Shown one piece after another: positions 10,850 to 22,959 of a DNA stretch of 64,000 nt. The stretch's first letter is position 1. The number at the start of each line of letters is the position of its first letter. The position numbers were made by a program, and so were the translations under genes. The stretch spans positions 1,069,387,068-1,069,451,067 of the forward strand of contig NC_056725.1 in the NCBI RefSeq assembly GCF_019279795.1, given 5' to 3'. The stretch comes from Protopterus annectens. Taxonomy: Eukaryota > Chordata > Ceratodontiformes > Protopteridae. A model generated the notes under the pieces. The model saw only the letters and a list, made by a program, of their open reading frames with translations, was not told the origin of the DNA and did not search any database.

Positions 10850-11195
10850 AAATGCTCCACAGCACAGCAGAGTAGGCCTGTCCTACAGGATCCGCCTATC
10901 ACCCCTCCACCAACTCCAGCACTGATGCCCACCACATCTGGTAGACAACGTGGTGGCACTGCCTTCTACCCCTGCACTACCTGCACCCTCAGGTAGTCCT
11001 GCCCCAGAGGCTGGTCCAGTGGTATCTTGTAGGAGCAGTGGTGAAGGTGATGATTTTATCACCCGTACCAGGTTGCCAGGGATGGTATGTAGGGCTGTGC
11101 ACTGCCAACTGGTGAGGCTGCTCTCCCTCATTTTGTGTAGTACTAGGAGGAGGAGAAGGAGACATCAAGCACTCCAGCCATTGGTGGATTGAGGT
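10850..11195 (+). pseudogene. Myb/SANT-like gene 2, C-terminal exon 3 (copy 1)
   Basis: Proline-rich then basic/coil region: SPAPEAGP, then SCRSSGEGDDFITRTRLPGMV. Copy 2 (40917-41290) reads SRSSGRGGDYITCQELTGMV at the same point, so this is conserved protein sequence and not chance. A frame change is needed near 10940. The pyrimidine-rich stretch just after it (11250-11470) is also shared with copy 2 and is likely 3' UTR. Confidence 0.5.
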
Positions 11196-11423
11196 GTCAG
11201 TGATGCCAGTCCAGTGGATGAGGACTCAATTCTCATCACCACCCAACTTAACCACCATGGGTTTGGGATGTCCCCACCCACAACTGAATCATGCCCCCCA
11301 ACCTTTTGTGTCCATCCCTGTCCCTGTCTCTTGTCTTGTTTTTCTTGTCTGTCTGCAATTGCTTCCTCACCTACCCATTTATGTGACTCAGACATACCAG
11401 TGTCCCTCCCCCAACATTCCCCT

Positions 11424-11470
11424 CTCTCTCTCTCTCTCTCACTCTCTCTCTCTCCCTCACTCTCTCTCTG
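11424..11470 (+). repeat. (TC)n-rich low-complexity tract
   Basis: Interrupted TC dinucleotide run in the pyrimidine-rich tail after gene 2. Copy 2 has only a short pyrimidine tract at the matching place (41470-41490), so the expansion is specific to copy 1. Confidence 0.9.
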
Positions 11471-11489
11471 TCAAAAAATAAATAAATAA

Positions 11490-12375
11490 AAAAATAAAAG
11501 GGCAGCTGTCTCATAAATATATAGCTCTCTATTTCGCACACATGTCATCTTGACACACTTGAGTTGGTTCAATTGGCTATACAAAGGACTGTGTTGCGGT
11601 CATCCCTCTCTCTTTACGTGACAGTCCAAATTCTGTTAATATTTTCCACATATGTTTACTTTATATGCATTCCATTTTAAAGAAATGGATAGCTATGGTT
11701 CTTTCCTTCCTCCGTCCCACACATTTCTGACATGCTTTCCCTTTGTTCTTTCCCCTGCTTGCTCCCCATTTCTCCACTATCTTATTTACCCCATTTCACC
11801 TCTTTAATTCATTTTTGTGCAAAGGTGCATATCGTGTACAAACGGTGAATGCCGGCAATGTATTTAAAAGTTTAAAATGCTTCTGTATTCAAACCCACTA
11901 CTATCTGGCCCTAACAATGAATGTATCAATGCATTAACACTTCCTGCAACAGAGTTAGTTAAGCAGCAGATATATTTCGTAGACTCAATACTAACTGTTA
12001 GACTTTAGCAATGTAGCTTGCATGTTTACATTGCTTAGCTATGCAGAAACGTGTATCACTCATCTGTATGCATGTTGGTAACCATTGTGCAAACCTGCTG
12101 CTTACTGCTCTATGGAAATGTACATATTATGCTGAATTACTGCTGTTTACTGTCCATTCCCTGTGTATGACATGAAATTACATGTGGAAACATTACAAAC
12201 TGAGGGTCCTATCTAACAATGTCATATATTTACAATTCATCCTTGTGCTACCACCTCACAAGCACTACATCTGGTGTCTCAGTACTTTTTCCACATATAT
12301 ATCAACCAGATTACAAAATGTAATATCAAATGTTGTATGCTATGCAATGCACATCAGTCTGGGAACATGCATTAC
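11490..12375. other. Non-coding stretch inside copy 1
   Basis: No gene seen. The first 200-300 bases (to about 11800) still resemble 41550-41720 after gene 2 of copy 2. The rest has no recognised match in the window and ends at the LINE fragment near 12380. Confidence 0.4.
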
Positions 12376-12379
12376 TACA

Positions 12380-13690
12380 ACTATTGACCCATATGCCTGA
12401 AAAGCCTTATCTGCAAGGCTAGGGAATGAATCAGCACAGACCATATCCACAGGGATATAGGTGACCAACACACTTGACCTAATCCATTTTGTTTCTGTCA
12501 AAGATAGATCTTGCTTACTGAACCTTGTGGACTTCTTGGATAATGATCCCAAAGATGTGGATGAGAGATAACAGAACATACCACCTATGTTGACTTATTT
12601 AAGGCCTTTGACACTATCCCCCATTTGTGTCTCAAAGTGTAAGATCTCCCATGTGAGAATTAAGCTATACAGTAGTAGACCAATAGGCAACTGGCTCACT
12701 GACAGAACACACTCTCTCAAAGTTGGGGACTGCACCTCCACCACTACCCACTTACCATTAGAATACCACGAGGATCTGTGCTAGACCCTCAACTGTTTGC
12801 AAACTATATCTCTGAAGTGCAGGCAATGGTAGAAGGCCTGTGGTTTACCAGTTTTGCAGATGACTGGTAACTGGACGCACTAATATAGAGCCCTCCATTG
12901 ATGGTAACATATTACAGAAGGGACTGCCACATGCAAATGATTGGTGATAAACTCACAGAGTGATCCTTAAAGCCTACAATGCTTCATTGTCCCCTTTGGA
13001 AATGAAGTATCCCTGATATACATAAGACCCCTGTTAGTTCAGACACAGTATTGTGAGACTTGGAACACATGTTGATAGCAATCTGCACTTTCATCACTAT
13101 GTGTCCATAGTGTTGACATACACATTCTGCATTGTGTGCATCATACATATGGGCATCACATCCAAGACCAGGGTGGTCATACCTCTGCTTTACTCTACCC
13201 TTATCAGACCACTAATTGAGTACAATGCTCCCTTCTGTCTGTACCTCTCCAGACATCTGCAGCAATTGGAAAAGACACAGGGTTATTCCTGAGATACTCC
13301 AGGGCCTCCAAACATGACATACATAGAAAGAGTGAAACACATGTCACTGTACTCAGTATCATGCAGGCTGCTGAGAGGTGACATATGCCTGCCCAACAGA
13401 GCAGTCTAAGACCCTGCCCTACTGAAAATGATGGACATCTGTATATCAAATGGGACAAGAATAACTTGGCACAGAGATCTCAACCTAGCCTGTGACATAA
13501 ACAAAACATGGTTGGGAAACAGATATATACCCCAACGACTCACACTCCTCTGTAATAGCCTATTAGACCACAGTCTTAAGTACTGTTTTCGTGATTGTAA
13601 AGTCACATTTGGGTTGGCACCTATGTCCCTCATGGACAGTGCCACTTGTTGCTGCTCAGAAAATTGCTCTGCTAACAATGACCATTGTTT
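12380..13690 (+). mobile_element. CR1-like LINE fragment, RT to C-terminus
   Basis: Plus-strand fragment starting inside the RT: KDRSCLLNLVDFLD near 12495-12540, TFDTIPH-type block near 12600, NWLTDRTH near 12690, PQLFANYISEV near 12800, FADDW at the active site near 12855, then HxDSNLHFHHYVS (13055-13110) and IRPLIEYNAPF (13205-13240). It ends with FGLAPMSLMDS-like sequence near 13610-13640. Many stops and shifts are present. The endonuclease half is absent, as expected for 5' truncation. Confidence 0.8.
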
Positions 13691-13696
13691 CTCAAT

Positions 13697-13865
13697 GACA
13701 GCACATGGGGGATTGTGTCAAAACTCTCTGCCAGATCATGATAGGCAGTATGCACAGCCTTACCTTTATCCAGGCCTATCACATGGAAAGAATGGGCTGT
13801 GACAACATCACAGATCACCTATAGCATGACTCAGCATGACTCAGCACATACATCTTCCTGATATG
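13697..13865 (-). mobile_element. Inverted CR1-like RT fragment
   Basis: On the minus strand this short piece reads DKGKAVHTAYHDLAESFDT followed by IPH, the RT block found in plus orientation in neighbouring LINEs. It directly follows the plus-strand LINE fragment and points the other way. It may be a separate insertion, or a rearranged part of the same event. Confidence 0.65.
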
Positions 13866-13929
13866 GTTAACTAAATACTTCAACACACCCTCCACATGGA
13901 CTATGTTCTCACACAAGGGTGTATATCAA

Positions 13930-15100
13930 CATGCTGTGTTAAACATTCTCTACTGGTTTCTACCAGAACTAGGGTAGCTAGTAGCTGTAGCATAGTCCAG
14001 ATAATGGGGAGCAAGCAGGGGAAAGATACAGGTTTACTGCATCTGTGTCTGTTTGTAGTGGCTATTTGTTCTGAACACATTTTTCAGGCCATCTTGCTTC
14101 AGAAGGGGCTTTTCTGCACTCTAGCGAGAGGAGTGTGCTGAATGGAACCTGTCCTGTGAAGGGTGGCTGGTCTAGGGCTTGGAATAAGCACCCTCATCGG
14201 TCCTTTTGAAACTTTTTAAAGTTTTTTTTTTCAAGTTTTTAGCTTCTAGTATTTAAGCCCTGCATCTGAGCAAATTTTCTGCTTGTTTGTACTGAGCTGA
14301 ACTGAGGTGGTTACCAGCCACAACTGTGAGCTGAGATACCAGTTGACTAGAGGCTTCCAGGCTTCCCAAAAAATCTAAGTACCTTTTTTGTTATTTATAC
14401 TATTTACTGTACTTTTTTATTGTCTGCCACCTACTTTAATACTGTATTTATATATTGTGTACTAAACTATACTGTTGTACTGCAATTGTCTGCCTTACTG
14501 TGCTTGTTAAATCATATTATATTGCTGTTTCCACTGTTTACAAAGCTCTTTTTGCTATTTTCATGGTTTGCTAAGTATTTGCTGGCACTTTTCATTGTTG
14601 CAAAGCAATCTGATCTGCTTGTTCTGGTTTTGCCACCAAGCAATGTTAAAATAACTAATTTGTTAGCTGTTTAAAACATTTTTAGAGTTTAATTGCTGAT
14701 TTTCCGCTGTTTTAAATGTTTTTAGTGTCTCACTGCTATTTTCCTGCTGTGTTAAACATTCTGTAGTGGTTCCAGTCAAAACCTGGGTAGATAATAGCTG
14801 TAGCATAGTCCAGATACCGGTTTGCTGCAACTGCGTCTGTTTGTAGTGGCTGATTGTTCTGAGCATATTTTCCAGGTCATCTTGGATTGGAAGGGGGTCT
14901 TTCTGCACTCTAGTAAGAGGATTGTGCTAATTGGAACATGGCTGGTGAAGGGTGTTTGGACTAGGGCTTGGAGTAAGCATCCTCATTGGTCCTTTGGAAC
15001 CATTTTAAAGTTTTTTTTTCAACTATTTAGCATCTGGTATTTAAGCCCTGCATCTCAGCAGGTTTCTGCTTGTTTGCATGTTGCTCACTGTGGGACAATT
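13930..15100 (+). repeat. Tandem 5' UTR monomers of LINE A (about 800 bp unit)
   Basis: 13930-14300 and 14735-15090 are strongly alike, both running from TGTTAAACATTCT through GTAGCATAGTCCAGATA to TATTTAAGCCCTGCATCT. About 400 bases of TG- and TA-rich sequence separate them. LINE B has its own two-copy arrangement upstream of ORF1 (41945-43190). Tandem 5' UTR repeats often carry LINE promoters; promoter activity here is inferred. Confidence 0.75.
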
Positions 15101-15333
15101 GTCCACCATAGTCAGGGAGATAGATTCAAGACATTTTCCGTTTGATACAGCTGTAACACATTAGTGTAGCCCTTCCTTAGTACTTTCCCAGTCAAGGAAA
15201 TACTGATAGTGAGCAGGAAACTATTAAACTACCAAAAAAAAAAAAACCCCAGGCAGAAATATCCATACACTGAGCTCCTCCTTGATCGATCCTGAAAGCC
15301 CAACTTAGTTATACCAGCCTTCAACCTAGCATT

Positions 15334-16245
15334 ATGGACAGTGGGACCACATTTGTTTCTCCAGCAAACCTTGATGATGTGGGTCTCTTGAGACAGTGTA
15401 GCAATTACCTCCTCTAGACTGATAACCCTCTACTAATAACTCACTCAAATACAGAGTGTCAGAGATGTACTGTATCTACACCAAGAATCTCAAATCCATG
15501 CTCTCTTGCACTCAAAACAGTAACACAGAAGAGGTTGTCAACCACTACACATGCAGATACTACCATTACTCATACACATAGTATGCATTTAACCGAAAAA
15601 TCAGCATATGTGGAGGTTCTCTCTAAAAATTAACACAACACCAGAGACCTCCAAAACAAAAGACTACTACAGCTAACACAGTTCCCACAGCACCCATGAC
15701 ACATAACAACACCAAAGTCTCACCTGCCAAGCCCATAAGGTGTAACACTCAAAAAATAAATGTTCTAGTCATTGGAGACTCAGTAATGAGATACACAGAT
15801 GTCCTACTCACAAGACTGGACAAGTTATAGTCAACTGCCTGTCCGGTGCTAGGATTAATCAGATTACGCATGCACTCAGGTCTCTCAGTAAAAAGTATTA
15901 TTATGACTCTGTCATAGTTTATGTTGGAGTGAATGATCCCAGATGTACCTCAGTGCTCTATATGAAGAAAGAGACATGATTCAGCTCTCTGAGTATATGT
16001 CCCAGGCAGGTATGCCCCTAACCTTGAGCAGCATACTACGTTTACCTAGAATGATGCCACAGTATAAACAAAAAATGATTGATTTCAATAACTGGCATAA
16101 TTTTTGTTGTCTTTCGAAGGGGATCCAGTTCCTGTCAGCCTGTGAAGCCATGGTTGACAAACCTCTCTGCTTTGCCAGACACAGCTTGCACCTGGCACCT
16201 CTAGACTTTTGGCTGCTGGCAAAAGCTCTTGCCTCACCATAGTGC
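15334..16245 (+). pseudogene. LINE A ORF1 (SGNH esterase-like, decayed)
   Basis: Starts at ATG 15334 with SPANLDDVGLLRQCSNYLL, near-identical to the LINE B ORF1 region. The esterase nucleophile block reads VIGDSVMRYTDV (near 15770), matching GDSIVRHTDV in LINE B. The C-terminal block reads FNNWHNFCC, then LHLAPLDFWLLAKAL (16080-16240). CR1-type ORF1 proteins bind RNA and carry an esterase domain of uncertain need. Several stops and shifts break this frame. Confidence 0.7.
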
Positions 16246-16309
16246 CTTTTTTAGGCATGGTCTTAAAAACAAACTTACTGAAGTGAAATTTAACAATCAT
16301 AACAAAATA

Positions 16310-16900
16310 AGATTCATGCTGCTAAACACTAGGAGCTTAAACCAAAAACTGTACAATCTGGAAGCACTTCTGTCACTGGAAGATGTAGATGTCTGTACAG
16401 TCACAGAAACCTGGTTCAAGACCTCAAAGAATACCTCGGCCTTGCAAGGCTACAATGCCTTCCACAACTTCAGACCGCAAAATTAACATGTCAGAACAAA
16501 ATGAGGCAGTGTTTCTATTTATATTACATATAAATTCACCTCTCTTCCAGTTAGACTGGACAACTCCATGGAGTTTTCCCAAGCTTAGGTTACAATGGGT
16601 AAGATCACCATTCAAGGCATAGCTAGTTATAGATCCCCCTTCCATGGGTCATCACACGCACAAAGACTACTTAGCCAAACTTGAAACAATCCAAATATTA
16701 CCAACACTCTGGTTATGGGGGATTTCAATTATCCCACTATATACTGGGAAACCTAACCTAGTCCTAACTCGCTAGTGCAAAAGTTCCTTGACTTTGTTAA
16801 TTCAAATGCCCTGGAATAAGAGGAACAAATACACTAGATCTGGTCCTCACTAACATGTCAAACAGATGCGCTGCTGCAACTGTTGGACCCTCCTTAGTAA
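16310..16900 (+). pseudogene. LINE A ORF2 endonuclease (decayed)
   Basis: Begins with MLLNTRSLNQKLYNLEALL at 16317 and continues to VTETWFK (16400-16420), the ExWL-like catalytic glutamate block. Later blocks in other frames are VMGDFNYPT near 16715, TLDLVLTNM near 16835, and SDHKSLT near 16905. The GGGVSIF region is lost to a frame shift at about 16480. Confidence 0.75.
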
Positions 16901-18930
16901 AATCTGACCACAAATCACTGACCTTCAAGCTGACACTAACACCAGAACTCACAAAGGGCGAAATTAGACTAAAAAACTTCAGCAAGGCAAGCTATATCCT
17001 CCTAGGTGAAGGTATAAATGCATTCCAAGCCCCATCCTCAGCTGGAAGTGGAAACTACACCAATGCTTACACTAGAGCCATGTACAATCACTTGCATAAG
17101 CATATAGACCTGGTTGTACCAGAAAGAATCAAAGCCAGAGCCCCAAGTAAAAACAAGCCACCATGGTGGACATTCAGCATCAACAAACTTTACAATAAAT
17201 GCAACAGGTTGCTGTCCAAGAAAACAAAGACAAGGCTCCAACAATGGAAAAGTACCCTCCTCAGCCTCGATAGGCAAATAAGACAACTTGTCAGACCCTC
17301 TATGGGCTTCTTTGAGAAAAAACTTAGGAAGCACAGCCAAGGATAACCATAAGGCCTTTTACAGCTATGTAGATAGCCCAAAAGAGAGGACCTAAGCATG
17401 TGCAGAACTATTGACCAATGGTATTACACACACTGAACCCGCAGAGATAGCAAACCTACTAGCAGATAGTTTTGGTGAAAATTTCACTCTCTTATCCCCT
17501 CCCAACCTATCACAAACCTTCACCCAAATCCCCCCCCACCACCACCTCAAATATCTGAAGAGCAGGTCATCAAAGCCCTGTCCACGGCAAAAAACACAGC
17601 CTCTATGTAGGGTTACCACCTCTACCTCTTTGCGAGGGACAGTCCCATGTTGAGCACTTGTGTCATGCAAAAAAAAAAACTAAAAAAATGGCAAATGTCC
17701 TCAGATTTTAAGACAAAATATATTTCTTAAGTTTTCTTTAATAGTCGCATAAAACAGTTATTTTGTATTTGGAACACATAAATACTATATGACATAGCAT
17801 AAGCAATTCAAATGCTATAAAAATAACCTTTCATTTTAGCAAAAAAGTGAAGTTCTGTCCTTTGCACTGGCCATGGGTAGGTTTTGTCCTGCAAAATCTC
17901 ACATTTCTACAAAAAATGTCCCACTTTGGGCATTTGAAAAGGTGGCAACCCTACCTCTATGGGACCAGACAACATCCCAGGCTGTTTTCTAAACAGGCAC
18001 CATTAAGTACCCTTTTCATAGTCTAACTACAGGCTTTGTTCTGGTGGAATGGAGAACAGCAACACTTATTCCCTTCACAAAGGTGGCCTAGCAACAGACC
18101 CAGGGAAATAAAGACCTGCCTGTTAAATCTGGTGGATTTCTTCAAAAATGTGAGCAGGGCCATTGATGAGGGCAAATCTGTGTACACAGCATACCTTGAC
18201 TTGGCAAAGGCTTTGAACACAATCCCACACACAGGCATTGCCAATAAACTTAGCAAACTGAAAGTAAACCCTTTGTTGTAAGATGGGTTGACAACTTCCT
18301 TACAAATTGGACACACATTATCAATGTGCATGACTCCACATCAGACAGCAGACCTGTTACCAGTGGGGTGCCATAGGGGTCACTGCTGGGCCCCGTACTG
18401 TTTGGTATATACTTTCCTGAAGTTCAGGTCAAAATTTAGGGGTTGTGGCTAGCTAAGTTTGCAGACGACTGCAAACTGGGTGCAATTATTGAATCCTCAA
18501 ATGATGTCAGTATACTCCAGGAGGGTCTTATGCAGACCAGCGACTGGTGTCTTAGTCATGGTCTCAAACTGAATGCAAAGAAATGCATCATCATCTCCTT
18601 TAGCGCAAACAATGTCCCTTCACACTATCAAATCAATAACAATACCCTAAGTACCCACCTGGGATCACAAGTTGACTGCGACCTTAACTTTGACCATCAT
18701 GTGTCTACTGTAGTAAGGAAGGCTTTCTACATAGCACACTTGATTAGTAAAGGCATTGCCACAAGATCAAAAGTGGTTATAATCCTTCTGTACTCATCAC
18801 TAATCTGGCCCATAACTGAGTACAATGCCCTGTTCAACATGTACTGTACAAAGCACCTGCAGGAATTGGAGAGACCTCAAAGGTTTCTAACAAAGAAGAT
18901 CAAGGGACTCTAGCACATGCCACACACAAA
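16855..18930 (+). pseudogene. LINE A ORF2 linker, RT and thumb (interrupted)
   Basis: The stretch 16855-17346 is open for 163 codons and covers the end of the endonuclease and the linker (KPPWWTFSINKLYNKCNRL). The RT follows after a frame shift (EIANLLADSFGENFT at 17450, KALSTAKNTASM at 17570, then the MITE). After it come VDFFKNVSRAIDEGKSVYTA (18130-18190), AKALNTIPHTGI, and the active site KFADDCKLG at 18450-18478 in the open stretch 18443-18913. Thumb blocks NAKKCI and YNALFNMY are present. RT active-site aspartates survive, but the frame does not. Confidence 0.8.
17608..17953. mobile_element. Non-autonomous hAT-type MITE, 346 bp
   Basis: Inverted ends TAGGGTTACCACCT and (reverse complement of the right end) TAGGGTTGCCACCT differ at one base. 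A perfect 8-bp direct repeat, CCTCTATG, flanks it (17600-17607 and 17954-17961). An 8-bp duplication with such TIRs is the hAT signature. No transposase is inside. Removing the element and one repeat restores the LINE frame as ASMGPDNIPG, so insertion was clean and after the LINE. Confidence 0.9.
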
Positions 18931-19194
18931 CTGACTAACGTTTCACTGTCAATATACTCCGTATCATATAGACTTTTTAGCTGAGACTTATTCAAGACTT
19001 AAAGAAGAATCTCAGACCCAAACCTAATGAACTTGCTGCATATCCATAAATCAAACAGGACTAGGGCTAACCATTCCAGGCTCCTAAGTATGGCCTGCAA
19101 CATAAATAGGACATGCTGCAGGGACAGATTTATCTCCCAATGACTGGCGTGTCATTATTAAATGCAACTGTGGGTATAAACTAGCATTTCTATG

Positions 19195-19285
19195 GCATTC
19201 CATTGGGATGAAACGGCTAGGCTTGAATTGACCTCTGGCTTGATAGCCTAGTAATATCCTATGATCCTATGTTCCTATGCATCCA
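19195..19285 (+). repeat. 3' tail of LINE A
   Basis: CGGCTAGGCTTGAATTGACC, then TAGCCTAGTAATATCCTATG, CCTATG and CCTATG repeats. Short tandem 3' repeats are typical of CR1-group LINEs and serve as the priming end. The SINE at 6498 shares this tail type. Confidence 0.75.
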
Positions 19286-19324
19286 CCTGAATTGGGTGGA
19301 CCACACCTGATGCATGCATGTATA

Positions 19325-20160
19325 GAAATGTCCTGACTCTCCTCAACTGCGAGGGAGACCAACACGTCATCATGGATCTCTTCTACATGTACACAATTCA
19401 TATTTCAGCTGTGTACAACAGAGCTGGGTGAGTTTTAATGCTACAGCATGTTTGTTTCATCTGATAGATGTCCTCAACGAGGTCAATGAGGGCATCCACA
19501 TTGAGGTATTCAATCAATACTGTCCTATGTGGCTGTAAACAACTATATCAGCAAGTGGGTAGACCAGTATATCAAATACGTGACACCTCACTATGTTGAA
19601 ATGTGTGCCATGACCTATATCTCAGATCCAGTAATCAGGTCTGTACACCAGGACTGTCTGCTAGGCCCTTTCCTTCCCATTTGTTATGTGATGGACCTCA
19701 CAGATGACATACACATGCTGTCTTCAAACATCTGCCTGAAAGACTACAGATTGTGTGCAATCATTGACTCCAGCTGTGATATTAGTATAGTACAGACAGT
19801 GTCAGCACATACCAAAAACTGCTGCCACAGCTGTGATAATACCTGCATTGACAAGACACATGAGTGGATTTGTTGATTCAGAAAACAAACACACCACCCA
19901 ATTATAATGTGGACATCACACCCTATAATCTCATCAACAGGTATGTGACCCCTGTCCTGGGGATGGTAAGTGGTGTACCCACCAACATGTGGTCACATTG
20001 CTGACTACTCCTTTGAATGTAATACAAGTACTGGGCATGTGAAGGACATCCACAACAGAGGCCATAATACCTTCATGGCTCCCAGCCTTCATCACGCCAA
20101 TAATTGTGTACAATTCAGCCTTCTTCATCTACCTCCCTATACATCTTCCAGTGATATGAA
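19325..20160 (+). mobile_element. CR1-like LINE fragment, RT region (older)
   Basis: Readable RT pieces: DVLNEVNEGIH near 19465, a 115-codon open stretch 19529-19876 with NNYISKWVDQYI, LLGPFLPICYVMDLTDDI and CLKDYRLCAIIDSSCDISI, then IIVYNSAFFIYL near 20095-20130. Compared with the family consensus, the KFADDCKLG active site is degraded (CLKDYRLC). More diverged than LINE A, so probably an earlier insertion in the same unit. Confidence 0.65.
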
Positions 20161-20259
20161 ACTGAGGTGTACCATCTTTGTCACTGTGTGCTGTCACACA
20201 GCTTATTAGTCATACCTTGGTATTCTTTCTGTGTAATATTCATGACTGTCTGATGGTAC

Positions 20260-20935
<676 letters not shown>

Positions 20936-22079
20936 TGATATTGTCCATTATTGTGGCTGGTTCTTGTAATGCATTCCATGAGACTTTACTTGTGACCACC
21001 TTGCTGGAGACCTTTTCTGAGAGTACACTCATATTCAGGCATATCACTTTGAACAACTTCACAATATGCACCCTACTCCAATTGTATGTCAGATCCCTGA
21101 TATATGTCCTCTGCATTATTCATGTAAGGATGCTTATCTCACATAGACATCCTTTCCATTGTTATGCCACCTTGTTTGACAGTCACACAAAACACATTTT
21201 TACTGTACAGTCCTTACTGTACCATATACATATGTGATTGGTGTTGCTGCTACAATCATCTTCCATTGACACACTCTTCTCTGCTGTACATGAAAGATTT
21301 TCACCTGTCTGCCTTCCCTGTGTTCATTCCTGCAATTCATGTGTGTGTCCCTATTAAATACACACACACCTCCCCTGAGTGATCATTTTACACGGGAATC
21401 CATGTCCTGTTACAGATCACTACACAGCTTCAGTACAGAATTCCAGGAATGGGATATCACAACACTCTGTACTGTAGGTACACTTTTTCTGTACTGTGTT
21501 TAGACCATATTGTTTGCATTCATACCTCTCAACTGTCCAGATATTCCCAGGATTTCCAAATGTTTTCTGTCTCAAATGTGTTGCTTTCTGCCATATCACT
21601 GGGATGATCTCTGGACTGATGTGGGTCAATATTACATACATTTGAGTGCATAGCTCTCAACTGCCCTGATTTGTGGGGAATGTCCAGTTTTGGTCTGATA
21701 TTTGTGATCATTACCCATAATATTTTTATTTTCTGGCAAATCATTGGCATGTTATTGCAGAGTGAAATCAGAAACTAACAGACTTTTGAGTTTCAAACAT
21801 CATGCTCTTCAGAAAGTATATGTTACTGTACACCTATTATACTATCTACTTTCTGAGATTGAAGACCAATATTAAAAATCTGTCCCTATGTTTGGGGATT
21901 TGTCCCCTCATTATTTAAGGCTTTGCCCAGATTTCTTGCTGAAAGAGGTTGAAAGAGTTTCTTTCTAACACATTTCTATGTGATACCTATGTCAAATATG
22001 TCCCTATTTCTGGTTATTTGTCCCCTCATTATGTCGGCATTTGTGCAGATGTGTTGCACTAACAAATTGACAGCTATCT

Positions 22080-22210
22080 GTGTGAAGTCCTGGTGATCAT
22101 TGTGGCATTTTGCGCAAATCTGCAGACCTTACACAGAATTTATATCTGCATTCCATTACATGGTTTCCTCGGTGGCAACACTGTTGCCAGCCATGAAACC
22201 TGACTTAGAC
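22080..22210 (+). pseudogene. Possible last transposase exon (copy 1)
   Basis: Reads VIIVAFCANLQT and later LGGNTVASHET. The same frame and order are kept at 61515-61665 (VVIMAVHAILHS, LTGNIVAGHKT) and, inverted, at 63300-63530 (VVIVAFHANLCT, GFAASKTG). In HARBI1-like proteins the C-terminal block is V-x-x-AC-x-x-LHN-x-C; the VAFHANLC form resembles it. This is a weak family call but a clear three-way conservation. Confidence 0.35.
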
Positions 22211-22269
22211 GGGCCACGCGTTAATTAAAATGCATTATACATTCCCACTTGCAGCGCGCCACCGCACAA

Positions 22270-22335
22270 ACATGTAAACTCCATGTAGGCTTGCAGAGCC
22301 TACACAATGTTTATTGAATCCCAAAGGTTATCTTT
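22270..22335 (+). repeat. Right-end hairpin of the Harbinger-like unit (copy 1)
   Basis: TGTAGGCTTGCAGAGCCTACA forms an inverted repeat and is followed by ATGTTTATTGAATCC. The same end, GTTTATTTAATCC or reverse complement GGATTCAATAAAC, is found at 61725-61785 and 63195-63250. This marks a shared element end. Confidence 0.6.
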
Positions 22336-22339
22336 CTGA

Positions 22340-22955
22340 TAATGTGTTTATAGTTTTCCATCATAATTGTCACTATCTGTTTTTAAACACATTTCTCCAT
22401 ATTATCCAGCATTCCTCGTGGAAGCAAGAAGAACAATGTGCTATTTGGTATTCAAATTTTATGCTAATTAGATATTCATATTTTTAGCTGCATGCATCTA
22501 CTTTTCAAGTGCCTTTGAATCTATTTTCAAAATCTGCAGGCTGAGAGGAATAATGGACTAGTAGGGAGAACAATACCGTGGTCAAATCTGCCAGTACAGT
22601 GCTTGAGTTACTGACATTGTAATGACCCACTAACGAGGTGTTTTACTATGAGACTTTCCCATTTCTCTGAATGAGAAATTCTTTTCAATGTTCTAGTTGC
22701 CCAGTCCACATTGACAAGTTAGTAAGGGCAGACAGAATCTTTCTGAATCCTGCCCTGTGTTTTTCTGTTCACCATTTGACTGACTCTGAAATTTTCTTCT
22801 TCCAAGTAAAGGCATAATGTGTCATATTTTAAGGGAGGAATCATGAAAGTATTTTTTTTAAGAGCACGTGTTAAAAAAAGGAACATAAAAAAAGACTCAA
22901 GTAGCGAGAGCAAGCTGTCAAGTGTACAGAAATAAGGCCTTTTAACTTGAAAATT
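22340..22955. other. No gene seen between element copies
   Basis: AT-rich unique-looking DNA between the right end of copy 1 and the first recognisable Tx1/L1-like ORF1 residues. It may include the decayed 5' UTR of that LINE, but nothing supports a boundary. Confidence 0.4.
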
Positions 22956-22959
22956 ATAA

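Larger units (their letters stand above)
13930..19285 (+). mobile_element. CR1-like LINE, near full length, degenerate (LINE A)
   Basis: A long copy in order: two tandem 5' UTR monomers (13930-15100), ORF1 with an esterase-like segment (15334-16245), ORF2 endonuclease (16310-16900), linker, RT (17411-18930), and a 3' tail of CCTATG-type repeats (19235-19285). The C-terminus after about 19140 is deleted relative to LINE B, joining straight to the 3' UTR. A 346-bp hAT MITE sits in the RT. Many stops and shifts make it inactive. It lies within copy 1 of the Harbinger-like unit. Confidence 0.85.

Noticed and set aside
11194..11489. Two overlapping plus frames of about 90 codons
   Set aside because: Driven by the pyrimidine-rich, TC-repeat tail after Myb gene 2; composition is Ser/Leu/Pro from the repeat.
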